Notes: generated from the letters alone by a model not told the origin. Positions 17,015 through 25,877 are shown, counted from the first letter of the stretch. The stretch is DNA of 64,000 nt from Lachnospira pectinoschiza (GCF_020564355.1 NZ_JAJCRR010000004.1:124001-188000); one strand, 5' to 3'. Numbers and translations are program-made.

Positions 17015-18385
17015 ATGAAGAAGGGTAAATTTACAAGTTTAATGCTTGCGGGAATGATGGCAGTGACAACACTTGCAGGATGCGGTTCGGGAGGAAAACA
17101 GGCCGCTTCAAAGGTTGATACAAGTGAGGCAGCACAGGGAAAAGTATTGAATATCTACTGCTGGAATACAGAATTTCAGGACAGATTTGAATATTTTAAA
17201 AAGTCCGGAAAGCTTCCGTCAGATGTAAAAGTAAATTTCGTGGTTACACCGAATGAAAACAACGCATACCAGAATGCACTGGATGCAGCACTTTTAAAAC
17301 AGAATGACGTACCGGCAGATGAAAAGATTGATATTTTCCTGATTGAAGCCGATTATGCGTTGAAATATGTTGACAGTGATTACACACTGGACGTTGTCAA
17401 TGACATCGGACTTTCAAAGGATGCACTGGCTGACCAGTATCAGTACACCAAAGATATCGTAACAGATTCAAAGGGCGTACAGAAAGGTACAACATGGCAG
17501 GCAACACCGGGATTGTTCGCATACAGACGTTCCATTGCAAAAGATGTTCTCGGCACGGATGATCCGGATGCAGTACAGGCACAGCTTTCTTCATGGGATA
17601 AGTTTAATGCCGTAGCTGAAAAGGCATCTGAAAAAGGTTATAAGATGCTTTCCGGATATGACGATGCCTACAGAGTATTCTCAAACAACGTATCTGCACC
17701 GTGGGTTGATTCCAATAATAAGATTGTCATTGATGACAACATTATGAAATGGGTTGACCAGACAAAGACCTTTACAGAAAAAGGCTACAACAACAAGTCT
17801 TCACTTTGGGACAATGTATGGCAGGCTGACCAGGGTCCGAAAGGAAATGTATTTGGATTCTTTTATTCAACATGGGGTATTAACTTTACACTTCTTGGCA
17901 ATGCATTGGAAACACCTGTAAAAGAAGGCGGTAAGGAAGAAGTCGGCAATGGTATTTACGGGGATTATGCCGTATGCCAGGGACCACAGAGTTACTACTG
18001 GGGCGGTACATGGATTTGTGCAGCAGCCGGAACCGATAATCCGAACCTGATTAAAGAAATTATGCAGACAATGACCTGCGATAAGGATACAGAAGTCCAG
18101 ATTACAAAAGATACACAGGATTACACCAATACCATTTCCGGCATGAATGAACTTGCAAACAGCAATTTCAAGTCAGACTTCCTTGGCGGACAGAACCATA
18201 TTAAACTCTTTGCAGAAGCTGCACCGAAGATTAATATGAAGAATATTTCAGCATATGACCAGGGATTAAATGAAGAATTCCAGAAGGCAATGAAGGATTA
18301 CTTCGACGGAAATGTTACAAAAGACAAGGCACTTGATAATTTCTACAAGGCCGCAACAGAGAAATACCCGAATCTGACACATTAA
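17015..18385 (+). CDS. Sugar ABC transporter substrate-binding lipoprotein
   Basis: 456 residues, family 1 extracellular solute-binding protein. The signal peptide ends in the lipobox LAGC (Cys23), so it is a membrane-anchored receptor. The mature protein is rich in Trp/Tyr/Asn as in oligosaccharide binders. GGAGG precedes the ATG. It lies with two permease genes and lacI, and the cytoplasmic enzymes point to cellobiose or cello-oligosaccharides. No ATPase gene is present here, so a shared MsmK-type ATPase encoded elsewhere is expected. Confidence 0.9.
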   Translation: MKKGKFTSLMLAGMMAVTTLAGCGSGGKQAASKVDTSEAAQGKVLNIYCWNTEFQDRFEYFKKSGKLPSDVKVNFVVTPNENNAYQNALDAALLKQNDVPADEKIDIFLIEADYALKYVDSDYTLDVVNDIGLSKDALADQYQYTKDIVTDSKGVQKGTTWQATPGLFAYRRSIAKDVLGTDDPDAVQAQLSSWDKFNAVAEKASEKGYKMLSGYDDAYRVFSNNVSAPWVDSNNKIVIDDNIMKWVDQTKTFTEKGYNNKSSLWDNVWQADQGPKGNVFGFFYSTWGINFTLLGNALETPVKEGGKEEVGNGIYGDYAVCQGPQSYYWGGTWICAAAGTDNPNLIKEIMQTMTCDKDTEVQITKDTQDYTNTISGMNELANSNFKSDFLGGQNHIKLFAEAAPKINMKNISAYDQGLNEEFQKAMKDYFDGNVTKDKALDNFYKAATEKYPNLTH

Positions 18386-18409
18386 TAACATGACAGTATA
18401 AGGTGACAG

Positions 18410-18478
18410 GCACGCCTTGAAATCATTGAATTGTTATCAGAATAAAGCTGGTTTCAAGAAACGGGTTTCAGGGCGTGC
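18410..18478 (+). promoter_or_regulatory. Intercistronic mRNA stem between binding protein and permease
   Basis: GCACGCC (18410-18416) pairs with GGCGTGC (18472-18478), with further TTGAAA/TTTCAA pairing inside. No T-run follows. Such elements usually stabilise the upstream message, allowing more binding protein than permease. Confidence 0.55.
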
Positions 18479-18505
18479 ATTTGTTTACCGGAAATGGAGG
18501 GCGGC

Positions 18506-19450
18506 ATGAAAAGAAAAAGAAGATCAAAATGTGTAAGTTATGCAAAGTGGGGATATATATTTTTGATACCGTTCTTTCTGGTATATTTTATTTTTCAGCT
18601 GCTTCCGCTGATTTCCACTTTCTATAACAGCTTTTTTGAAAATTACAGAGTGGGTCTTATGCAGATAGGACCAAAGTTTGTAGGATTACAGAATTATAAA
18701 GAAATACTATTTAACAGCGAATTGCCGATTTATTTGAAAAATACGTTTATTATCTGGATGATGGGCTTTATTCCGCAGATGTTTTTCTCACTGCTGCTTG
18801 CATCCTGGTTTACGGATTTGCGATTGAGATTGAAATGTACGGGATTCTTTAAGACCGTTATTTATATGCCGAACCTGATTATGGCATCTGCATTTTCAAT
18901 GCTGTTTTACACCATATTTTCAGATGTAGGCCCGATTAATAACCTGCTGAATTCCATGGGACTTCCTACATACCGGTTTCTTTCGGAAGTTGCAGGCGCA
19001 AGAGGTCTGATTGCACTGATGAATTTCCTCATGTGGTTTGGTAATACGACCATTGTTTTAATGGCAGGTATTATGGGAATTGATACCAGTATTCTTGAAG
19101 CTGCAAGAATTGACGGGGCGAATTCTATTCAGATATTCAGACGCATTACACTTCCGATTATCCGTCCGATTATGGCATACACCCTTGTAACGTCGCTGAT
19201 TGGTGGTATTCAGATGTTTGATGTTCCGCAGATTTTAACAAACGGTAACGGTAATCCGGACAGAACGAGCATGACGGTTATTATGTATCTGAATAAGCAT
19301 TTATATAGTAAGAACTATGGCATGGCAGGTGCGTTATCCGTGATTTTGTTTATCATTACGGCGATACTGAGTGTTGCGGTATTTAAGTATGTTACCAAAG
19401 ATATGGTAAACGTAGGGGAAAAGAAAGTTAAAAAGGCAAAGGGGGTATAG
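18506..19450 (+). CDS. Sugar ABC transporter permease (MalF-type)
   Basis: 314 residues with six predicted membrane helices. The EAA loop is EAARIDGANSIQIFRRITLPIIRP near residues 200-225, which contacts the ATPase. GGAGG is seven bases before the ATG at 18506; the in-frame ATG at 18494 overlaps that site. Partner of the permease that follows after only 3 bases. Confidence 0.92.
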   Translation: MKRKRRSKCVSYAKWGYIFLIPFFLVYFIFQLLPLISTFYNSFFENYRVGLMQIGPKFVGLQNYKEILFNSELPIYLKNTFIIWMMGFIPQMFFSLLLASWFTDLRLRLKCTGFFKTVIYMPNLIMASAFSMLFYTIFSDVGPINNLLNSMGLPTYRFLSEVAGARGLIALMNFLMWFGNTTIVLMAGIMGIDTSILEAARIDGANSIQIFRRITLPIIRPIMAYTLVTSLIGGIQMFDVPQILTNGNGNPDRTSMTVIMYLNKHLYSKNYGMAGALSVILFIITAILSVAVFKYVTKDMVNVGEKKVKKAKGV

Positions 19451-19453
19451 ATT

Positions 19454-20329
19454 ATGAGCGCTGTCAGCAAAAAGAAATCCGATAAAAAGGATAAAATCAT
19501 CTTGAATATACAGAGAACTTTGTGCTATATCGTATTAATTATCATTTCTATACTGTGCCTGTTTTCTTTTTACGTACTGCTGATTAATACGACAAGGTCC
19601 CACCCGGATATACAAAAAGGATTCTCTTTAATTCCGGGAAAGTCATTTTTTGTCAATCTGACGAATCTGTTGAAGGATAAACAGCTTCCGGTCTTAAAGG
19701 GAATGTGCAACAGCCTTCTGGTAGCTTCCGGTTCGGCAGTGCTTTCCGTATATTTTTCGGCACTGACGGCATATGCAATCCACGCATATGATTTCAGGTT
19801 TAAGAAAGCAGCATTTACCTTTATTATGGTCATCATGATGGTGCCGACACAGGTATCTGCACTTGGTTTTATTAACCAGATGAGCAACATGCGGTTGATG
19901 AATTCATTTATTCCGCTGATTATACCGTCCATTGCATCACCGGTTGTATTCTTCTTTATTAAGCAGTATATGGACAGCGTGCTTCCGATGGAGCTGGTTG
20001 AAGCAGCCCGGATTGACGGAGCGCATGAATTCAGAATCTTTAACCAGATTGTACTGCCGCTGATGAAACCGGCAATTGCCGTGCAGGCGATATTTACATT
20101 CGTGTCATCATGGAATAATTACTTTATTCCATCCCTGCTGTTAAACAAAGACAGTAAAAAGACACTTCCGATTTTGATTGCGCAGTTAAGAAGTGCCGAC
20201 TTCTTAAAGTTTGATATGGGCAAGGTCTATATGATGCTTGGCTGTGCCATCTTACCGGTTATCATCGTTTATCTGTGCCTGTCAAAATTTATTGTACGGG
20301 GCGTTACACTTGGCGGTGTGAAAGGTTAA
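19454..20329 (+). CDS. Sugar ABC transporter permease (MalG-type)
   Basis: 291 residues, six helices, with EAA loop VEAARIDGAHEFRIF around residue 185. The start lies 3 bases after the previous stop. With its partner it forms the membrane channel for the cellobiose-type importer. A strong terminator follows. Confidence 0.92.
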   Translation: MSAVSKKKSDKKDKIILNIQRTLCYIVLIIISILCLFSFYVLLINTTRSHPDIQKGFSLIPGKSFFVNLTNLLKDKQLPVLKGMCNSLLVASGSAVLSVYFSALTAYAIHAYDFRFKKAAFTFIMVIMMVPTQVSALGFINQMSNMRLMNSFIPLIIPSIASPVVFFFIKQYMDSVLPMELVEAARIDGAHEFRIFNQIVLPLMKPAIAVQAIFTFVSSWNNYFIPSLLLNKDSKKTLPILIAQLRSADFLKFDMGKVYMMLGCAILPVIIVYLCLSKFIVRGVTLGGVKG

Positions 20330-20348
20330 GAGTAAAAATACAATTTAA

Positions 20349-20414
20349 AATCCGGGATTTACAAAAAATGACGAGGAAAGCGTCCGTGTTTTTGTAAATC
20401 CCGGATATTTTATT
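20349..20414 (+). terminator. Terminator of the sugar ABC operon
   Basis: Long stem ATCCGGGATTTACAAAAA / TTTTTGTAAATCCCGGAT followed by ATTTTATT. Confidence 0.85.
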
Positions 20415-20429
20415 GCCGGAAAATGAATT

Positions 20430-20444
20430 TGCAAATGTTTTGCA
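20430..20444. promoter_or_regulatory. Zur-like box 1 (imperfect)
   Basis: TGCAAATGTTTTGCA, a 7-1-7 inverted repeat with one mismatch, lying upstream of the -35 element of the fur-znu promoter. Confidence 0.7.
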
Positions 20445-20450
20445 AATCTG

Positions 20451-20479
20451 TTGACAGTACGAAATGAATGTGCTACAAT
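20451..20479 (+). promoter_or_regulatory. Promoter of fur-znuACB
   Basis: TTGACA (20451-20456), 17-bp spacer, TACAAT (20474-20479). It is flanked by a 7-1-7 palindrome on each side. Confidence 0.85.
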
Positions 20480-20486
20480 TCCAAAA

Positions 20487-20501
20487 TGCAAATGATTTGC
20501 A
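20487..20501. promoter_or_regulatory. Zur-like box 2 (perfect)
   Basis: TGCAAATGATTTGCA, a perfect 7-1-7 palindrome of Fur-family form, over the expected transcription start. Confidence 0.8.
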
Positions 20502-20604
20502 AATTGGTAACAGCAAGCTTCACTTGTTGTTGGCAGTATTGTGCCGCAGGCATTAAAATGCCTGTGGAATGGAGGATAGCACAAAAAAGAATCGAGGAAA
20601 AATC

Positions 20605-21042
20605 ATGCAGAACGGTTATAAAACCAAAAGCAGAAGCTATATTATGGAGTTTTTTACGGCACACAAAGAGCAGATTGTCAGTGCGGCGGATATTCACCAT
20701 TATTTAGAGGAGAACGGCAAGCAGGTCAATCTGGCAACGATTTACCGGAATCTCGACAAGATGACGGACGAAGGCATTTTGTTAAAATATAAGACCGCAA
20801 AAGATGAACATGCGGTTTACCAGTATACGGACGGACACCCGGAATGTCACGAACATCTGCATTTACAGTGCGTGCGCTGTGGACGGGTGATTCATCTGGA
20901 ATGTGGATTTATGAAAGATATCCGGGCACATCTTGAGGAACATCACGGATTTGCCCTGGAGTGCAGCAGTTCTGTGCTGTACGGAATGTGCAGGGAATGT
21001 AAGGAAATGGAGAGCGGCAGTCATGAAAAGAATCATGAATAA
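20605..21042 (+). CDS. zur: Fur-family zinc regulator (Zur-like)
   Basis: 145 residues. The winged helix holds NLATIYRNLDKM (recognition helix), and the C-terminal dimer domain has the HEHLHLQCVRCGRVIHLEC metal-binding stretch and a second C-x2-C near the end (MCRECKE). The start at 20605 has GAGGAAA upstream; the in-frame ATG at 20569 has none. It overlaps znuA by 20 bases. Zur rather than Fur or PerR is inferred from the zinc-uptake genes it heads. Confidence 0.9.
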   Translation: MQNGYKTKSRSYIMEFFTAHKEQIVSAADIHHYLEENGKQVNLATIYRNLDKMTDEGILLKYKTAKDEHAVYQYTDGHPECHEHLHLQCVRCGRVIHLECGFMKDIRAHLEEHHGFALECSSSVLYGMCRECKEMESGSHEKNHE

Positions 21043-22105
21043 AATAAAAGAAAAAAGCGCTGTTATATGTGCGTTTCTGCTGTGCATAACGTCTATCGCG
21101 GCAATGGCGGGCTGTGGGAAACTGCCTTCGTCTTTTGTGACTTCGGATAAAATCAAAGTGGTATGCACGACATTTCCGCAGTACGACTGGGTGCGGCAGA
21201 TTTTAGGAGAGAACGGTGACGAATTCGAGATTAAACTGCTGACGGACAACGGTGTGGATATGCACAGCTACCAGCCGTCCACGGCGGATATTGCGGCAGT
21301 GGCTTCCTGTGACGTGCTGGTGTACACTGGAGGAACATCTGAAAACTGGGTGACATCGGCATTAAAAGAAGCGGTAAATCCCGATATGACCGTTGTAAAT
21401 CTCATGGACTATTTAGGCGATTCCGTAAAAGAGGAAGAACTGGCAGAGGGTATGCAGGGGGACAGCCACGGACACACCCACAGCCATGCACAGGAAGACG
21501 ATGACCATGACGAGGCACATGACGGCAGTCATGACCACGGTGAAGAACATCATCACGAAGATGAAATCGAATATGATGAACACATCTGGCTTTCCGTAAA
21601 AAATGCAGAAAAGATTGTGGAAGAATTAACAAATGTTCTTGCCGGGAAAGATACCAAACACGCACAGGCAATCCGGGAAAACGCAAGCGCTTATCAGAGC
21701 CGGTTAAATGAACTGGATACACAGTATGCGCAGGCTGTACAGAGCGCAAAGCATGACACCGTGCTGTTTGGTGACCGCTTCCCGTTCCGCTATCTGGTTG
21801 ACGATTACGGAATCAATTACTATGCGGCATTTGCGGGGTGCAGTTCGGAAACTTCCGCAAGCTTTAAAACGGTCGTTTTTTTATCGGGAAAAATCGACGA
21901 ACTGGGATTGTCCAAAGTGCTGGTAATTGAAAATTCGGGAGAACAGGTGGCAAAGACTGTTATTGAAAATACAAAAAATAAAAATGCCGAAATCCTGACA
22001 CTGGATTCCATGCAGTCTGTCACGAAAAAGCAGATAGCGGACGGGTACACGTATCTTTCAGTGATGGAGAAAAATCTTGAGGTCTTAAAGGCGGCATTAA
22101 ATTGA
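21023..22105 (+). CDS. znuA: Zinc ABC transporter binding lipoprotein ZnuA
   Basis: 360 residues, cluster A-I metal-binding protein. The signal peptide ends in the lipobox AMAGC (Cys31). A His/Asp/Glu-rich loop (about residues 150-182, with HGHTHSH, HDH and HHHEDE runs) precedes the DEHIWLS segment, as in zinc rather than manganese binders. GGAGAG lies about eight bases before the ATG at 21023; an ATG at 21035 is an alternative. It delivers zinc to ZnuBC. Confidence 0.92.
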   Translation: MKRIMNKIKEKSAVICAFLLCITSIAAMAGCGKLPSSFVTSDKIKVVCTTFPQYDWVRQILGENGDEFEIKLLTDNGVDMHSYQPSTADIAAVASCDVLVYTGGTSENWVTSALKEAVNPDMTVVNLMDYLGDSVKEEELAEGMQGDSHGHTHSHAQEDDDHDEAHDGSHDHGEEHHHEDEIEYDEHIWLSVKNAEKIVEELTNVLAGKDTKHAQAIRENASAYQSRLNELDTQYAQAVQSAKHDTVLFGDRFPFRYLVDDYGINYYAAFAGCSSETSASFKTVVFLSGKIDELGLSKVLVIENSGEQVAKTVIENTKNKNAEILTLDSMQSVTKKQIADGYTYLSVMEKNLEVLKAALN

Positions 22106-22166
22106 TGATAAAAAATCTGTGTATTGAGAATTTATAACGGCAGATACACACTGGAAAGGAGCAGTT

Positions 22167-22880
22167 ATGGCTTATATAACATGTGAAGATCTGGCACTGG
22201 GCTATGAAGGAAAAGCAGTGACGGAGCATATACATTTTACGGTAAACAAAGGGGACTACCTTTGCATTATCGGTGAAAACGGTGCAGGAAAAAGTACGCT
22301 GATGAAGACCCTGTTACGTCTGATACAGCCCATTTCGGGAACAATCGAAACGGGGGACGGACTGTCAGCCTATGAAGTCGGCTATCTGCCACAGCAGACG
22401 GCAGTGCAGAAGGACTTCCCGGCATCGGTTATGGAGATTGTGCTGACGGGAACGTTAAATAAAAGCGGCTGGAAGCCGTTTTACAGCAGACAGCAGAAAA
22501 ATGAAGCGCAGCAGAATATGGAAAAAATGGGTATCTGGAATTTAAGAAACCGCTGTTACCGGGAGCTTTCCGGCGGGCAGCAGCAGAGAGTCCTGCTAGC
22601 AAGGGCGCTGTGTGCCACAACCAAGCTGCTTCTTTTAGACGAACCGGTGGCAGGGCTGGACCCGAAAGTAACGGCTGAAATGTATCAGTTGATTGAACAG
22701 CTTAACAAGAGCGGTGTCACGATTATTATGGTATCGCATGATATTCAGGCGGCGTTAAAATATGCGAGCCATATTTTACAGATAGGAAAAAAACAGCTCT
22801 ATTTCGGCTCAAGCAAAGACTATCTGGAAAGTGACGCATGGAAATTACTGGAAGGAACGGAGGAGAAAGACAATGAGTGA
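22167..22880 (+). CDS. znuC: Zinc ABC transporter ATPase ZnuC
   Basis: 237-residue ABC ATPase. Walker A is GENGAGKST, signature LSGGQQQR, Walker B LLLLDEP, H-loop VSHD. GGAG lies upstream of the ATG. It overlaps znuB by 8 bases, so translation is coupled. Confidence 0.93.
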   Translation: MAYITCEDLALGYEGKAVTEHIHFTVNKGDYLCIIGENGAGKSTLMKTLLRLIQPISGTIETGDGLSAYEVGYLPQQTAVQKDFPASVMEIVLTGTLNKSGWKPFYSRQQKNEAQQNMEKMGIWNLRNRCYRELSGGQQQRVLLARALCATTKLLLLDEPVAGLDPKVTAEMYQLIEQLNKSGVTIIMVSHDIQAALKYASHILQIGKKQLYFGSSKDYLESDAWKLLEGTEEKDNE

Positions 22881-23721
22881 TATGATAACAACACTGGCAT
22901 TTTATATGCGTTTTCCGTTTGTGCGTTATGCGCTGATTGTAGGTGTGCTGATTGCGCTGTGTTCCTCACTGCTCGGCGTGACGCTGGTTTTAAAAAGATT
23001 TTCGTATATCGGTGACGGACTTTCGCATGTCGCATTCGGCGCAATGGCGGTGGCGGCGGTTTTGAACCTGACCAATGACACCCTGCTTGTCATGCCGGTG
23101 ACGGTTGTGGCGGCAATTCTGTTACTGCGCACCGGACAGAATACCAAAATCCACGGAGATGCGGCAATCGCCATGCTTTCCGTCGGTGCACTGGCTGTCG
23201 GCTACCTTTTGCTGAATCTGTTTTCGACATCGACGAATATTAACGGGGATGTGTGCGGAACGCTGTTTGGTTCAACGTCCATTCTGACACTGACGACAGC
23301 CGAGGTATGGCTGTGTGTAGCGGCTTCGGTCGTGGTGATTTTTATATACGTTTTCTTCTATAATAAGATATTTGCCGTTACATTTGATGAAAATTTTGCA
23401 ACGGCAACCGGCATGAAGGCAGACCGCTATAACCTGCTGATTGCCGTGGTAACGGCAGTCATTATCGTGCTTGCAATGAACCTTGTCGGTTCCCTGCTGA
23501 TTTCGGCACTGGTGATATTCCCGGCGCTGTCTGCCATGCAGGTGATTAAAAATTTCAAAGGTGTAGTCATCTGTTCTGCCGTGATTTCGGTGCTGTGTGC
23601 GTTATTCGGTATTCTGGCATCCGTACTGTTTTCAACGCCGGTCGGCTCAACGATTGTGGCGGCGGATATTGTTGTGTTTGTTGTAATGGCAGTTATCGGA
23701 AAATGCGTTGCCGGAAGGTGA
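22873..23721 (+). CDS. znuB: Zinc ABC transporter permease ZnuB
   Basis: 282 residues, ABC-3 family permease with about eight membrane helices. DGLSHVAFGAMAV near the N-terminus and the GSLLISALVIFPAL segment are family marks. ACGGAGGAG precedes the ATG at 22873. The in-frame ATG at 22831 lies within znuC. A terminator follows. Confidence 0.93.
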   Translation: MSDMITTLAFYMRFPFVRYALIVGVLIALCSSLLGVTLVLKRFSYIGDGLSHVAFGAMAVAAVLNLTNDTLLVMPVTVVAAILLLRTGQNTKIHGDAAIAMLSVGALAVGYLLLNLFSTSTNINGDVCGTLFGSTSILTLTTAEVWLCVAASVVVIFIYVFFYNKIFAVTFDENFATATGMKADRYNLLIAVVTAVIIVLAMNLVGSLLISALVIFPALSAMQVIKNFKGVVICSAVISVLCALFGILASVLFSTPVGSTIVAADIVVFVVMAVIGKCVAGR

Positions 23722-23757
23722 TTTTAAAAAGTGATTTACGATGATATATTTTATGAA

Positions 23758-23799
23758 AGAACCGGTATGGGAGTGAAATCCTGTACCGGTTCTTTTTTG
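23758..23799 (+). terminator. Terminator of the zinc operon
   Basis: AGAACCGGTA / TACCGGTTCT stem with a 16-nt loop and a run of six T. Confidence 0.9.
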
Positions 23800-23860
23800 C
23801 TGTTTTGACAGCAGAGAATGATATTGTTTTTTTCATATATAATGGGCAAAAAGGTAAAAA

Positions 23861-23889
23861 TTGGAATGCATACTGATACTGTGTATACA
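23861..23889 (+). promoter_or_regulatory. Promoter left in front of a truncated gene
   Basis: TTGGAA (23861-23866), 17-bp spacer, TATACA (23884-23889), leading to the AGAGGAAAG site and ATG at 23922. Confidence 0.55.
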
Positions 23890-23921
23890 TTCAAAATACG
23901 ATTAAACAAGAGGAAAGAACA

Positions 23922-24071
23922 ATGGGTTACACAACATTAAATAAAGATGAAAAAGAAGAAGAAAAAAAGGTTCTAATTCTTTTCACGCCCACCTTCTTAC
24001 CCTTCGGACAAGAAGTATCCCTCGCTCAAAGAACTCGGTCAATTCCGATTTTCTTAATTCAACAAATTTAA
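23922..24071 (+). pseudogene. Truncated gene start at a likely insertion/deletion junction
   Basis: An ATG with a good AGAGGAAAG site opens a 49-codon frame. The first 16 or so codons (MGYTTLNKDEKEEEKK) look like a genuine cytoplasmic N-terminus. The rest (LFTPTFLPFGQEV and on) does not look like a normal continuation, and the base composition changes here. It probably marks where foreign or rearranged DNA replaced the body of the original gene. The original product is not recognised. Confidence 0.45.
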
Positions 24072-24105
24072 ATTTTCACGATAAATAAGAGTATATAAAT
24101 AAGAT

Positions 24106-24143
24106 GAAAAAGAATATGAGTCAGGTGATTCATATTCTTTTTC
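24106..24143 (+). terminator. Hairpin upstream of arsR
   Basis: Perfect 14-bp stem GAAAAAGAATATGA / TCATATTCTTTTTC with a 10-nt loop. The T-rich 3' arm makes a terminator likely; it insulates the arsR promoter. Confidence 0.6.
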
Positions 24144-24151
24144 AAATCACA

Positions 24152-24180
24152 TTGACAATCATCTATGTATTGTATATAAT
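24152..24180 (+). promoter_or_regulatory. Promoter of the arsR operon
   Basis: TTGACA (24152-24157), 17-bp spacer, TATAAT (24175-24180), a consensus promoter. Confidence 0.9.
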
Positions 24181-24185
24181 GACAT

Positions 24186-24201
24186 ATAGATAAATATCTA
24201 T
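24186..24201. promoter_or_regulatory. ArsR operator palindrome
   Basis: ATAGATA-AA-TATCTAT, an inverted repeat directly downstream of the -10 element and before arsR, as expected for an ArsR/SmtB autorepressor. Confidence 0.75.
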
Positions 24202-24215
24202 GCGAGGTGACTGAA

Positions 24216-24515
24216 ATGAATACTATGGATGTTGCACTTATTTGTAAAGCTCTTGGAGATAGCAATAGACTTCAAATTGTACAAATGTTATCGGAGGGCG
24301 AAAAATGCGGCTGTAAACTTTTAGAAGCTTTTAAAATTACCCAGCCAACTCTTTCTCATCATATGAGAATATTAACAGAGTGTGGTTTGGTAAATGCACG
24401 TAAGGAAGGAAAATGGAGTCATTATTCTTTAAACTGTGAAACATTGAAGGAATATAAACAGTTTATTGAAGGGTTATCCTGCACTGATGGTAAAGGGGGC
24501 TGTTGTAATTCATGA
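24216..24515 (+). CDS. arsR: ArsR-family metalloregulator
   Basis: 99-residue winged-helix repressor. LICKALGDSNRLQIV starts the family fold, and EKCGCKLLEAF carries the Cys-x-Cys of the As(III)/Sb(III)-type alpha-3 site. QPTLSHHMRIL is the recognition helix. The C-terminus adds three more Cys (SCTDGKGGCCNS). The ATG at 24216 was chosen; a GTG at 24207 overlaps the GAGGTG ribosome site. It overlaps the permease by 4 bases. Confidence 0.92.
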   Translation: MNTMDVALICKALGDSNRLQIVQMLSEGEKCGCKLLEAFKITQPTLSHHMRILTECGLVNARKEGKWSHYSLNCETLKEYKQFIEGLSCTDGKGGCCNS

Positions 24516-25510
24516 TTTGGGAGTTTATTCAGAATCAGATATTGGGAATGAAGTGGCTTAATGAACTGATAGGAAATGCACTTACCATGATGGGATTAGA
24601 TATAAATACCAGAGTGGGTGGCAGCATTCAATTTTTTATTTATGATGTTCTGAAAATTACAGTGCTGCTCTGCTTCTTAATCTACATGATTTCCTATATC
24701 CAAAGCTACTTTCCTCCGGAAAGAAGTAAGAAGATCATGGGAAGATTTAAAGGTATCTCTGCACACTGCATAGCAGCTTTGCTTGGAACGGTCACACCGT
24801 TTTGTTCCTGCTCATCTATTCCTTTGTTTATAGGATTTACAAGTGCAGGACTTCCGTTAGGAGTAACCTTTTCCTTTTTGATTTCATCTCCTATGGTTGA
24901 TCTTGGCAGTTTGATTCTTTTGATGAGTATTTTTGGAACAAAGGTTGCAGTGGTATATGTTATATTCGGACTTGTGATTGCAGTAGCTGGTGGTACCCTT
25001 ATTGAAAAAATGCACTTAGAAAATTATGTGGAGGCATTTGTAAGAAATGCAAGTGCAGTGGATATTGATTCTCCAACATTAACACAAAAGGAAAGATTGG
25101 AATATGCGAAAGACCAGGTAGTATCTACATTCAGAAAAGTATTTCCTTATATTGTGGTAGGTGTAGGTATTGGTGCATTGATTCATAACTGGATTCCGGA
25201 AGTTTGGGTAGAAAGTATTCTTGGAAGTAATAATCCTTTTGGCGTAATATTAGCAACCTTAATCGGAATTCCCATGTATGCTGACATTTTTGGGACAATA
25301 CCGATTGCAGAGGCTTTGCTTGCAAAAGGTGCCCAGCTTGGAACTATTTTATCTTTTATGATGGCGGTAACCACATTGAGCCTTCCATCTCTGATTATGC
25401 TAAGAAAAGCAGTTAAACCAAAACTTCTTGGAATTTTTATTGCTATCTGTGCAATCGGAATTATAGTTGTTGGTTATGTATTTAACACATTACAATATTT
25501 TATGATATAA
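24512..25510 (+). CDS. arsP: ArsP/YraQ-type permease
   Basis: 332-residue membrane protein of the DUF318/permease family, with about eight helices. The TPFCSCSSIPLFIGF segment near residue 95 and a second GIPMYADIFGTIPIAEAL motif near 250 are characteristic. Members include the trivalent organoarsenical exporter ArsP. Cysteines in the first motif fit metalloid transport. Start overlaps arsR (ATGA). Exact substrate is inferred from neighbours. Confidence 0.85.
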   Translation: MIWEFIQNQILGMKWLNELIGNALTMMGLDINTRVGGSIQFFIYDVLKITVLLCFLIYMISYIQSYFPPERSKKIMGRFKGISAHCIAALLGTVTPFCSCSSIPLFIGFTSAGLPLGVTFSFLISSPMVDLGSLILLMSIFGTKVAVVYVIFGLVIAVAGGTLIEKMHLENYVEAFVRNASAVDIDSPTLTQKERLEYAKDQVVSTFRKVFPYIVVGVGIGALIHNWIPEVWVESILGSNNPFGVILATLIGIPMYADIFGTIPIAEALLAKGAQLGTILSFMMAVTTLSLPSLIMLRKAVKPKLLGIFIAICAIGIIVVGYVFNTLQYFMI

Positions 25511-25523
25511 AAGGAGAATGATT

Positions 25524-25877
25524 ATGGCATTATTTGGATTAGGTAAGAAGAAAGACGAAACAAAATCATCATGCTGCTGTGGTGGAACCTGCACGCCTGA
25601 GACAATGGAAAAGGCAGAAGAAAAGAAAAACAGTATGGGGGTAAAGATTCTTGGTGGTGGTTGTGCAAAATGTAATCAGCTTGAAGCTGCAACGGTAGAA
25701 GCGCTAACTGAATTAGGTATGGATACAACCATTGAACATATTAAAGAATGGGGAGAAATTGCCTCTTATGGAGTAATGACAACACCAGCTTTGGTTATTG
25801 ACGGAAAGATTGTTTCCTTTGGCAAAGTATTAAAGAAAGAAGAGGTTATTAAGATTCTCAAAGAGGTCAGAGGATAA
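25524..25877 (+). CDS. Small thioredoxin-like redox protein
   Basis: 117 residues. The C-terminal 75 residues form a thioredoxin-like fold of the 'redox-active disulfide protein 2' type with active site GGCAKCN and cis-Pro region MTTPALVIDG. The N-terminal extension carries a Cys cluster (SSCCCGGTC), rare in housekeeping homologues and suited to metalloid handling. AAGGAG lies 8 bases before the ATG at 25524; the ATG at 25518 is too close. The stop overlaps the arsC start (TAATG). Confidence 0.85.
   Translation: MALFGLGKKKDETKSSCCCGGTCTPETMEKAEEKKNSMGVKILGGGCAKCNQLEAATVEALTELGMDTTIEHIKEWGEIASYGVMTTPALVIDGKIVSFGKVLKKEEVIKILKEVRG

Noticed and set aside
21470..21580. Tandem repeat or CRISPR-like array in the His-rich stretch
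   Set aside because: Repetition is of CAC/CAT/GAC codons for the ZnuA metal loop, with no fixed repeat-spacer units.
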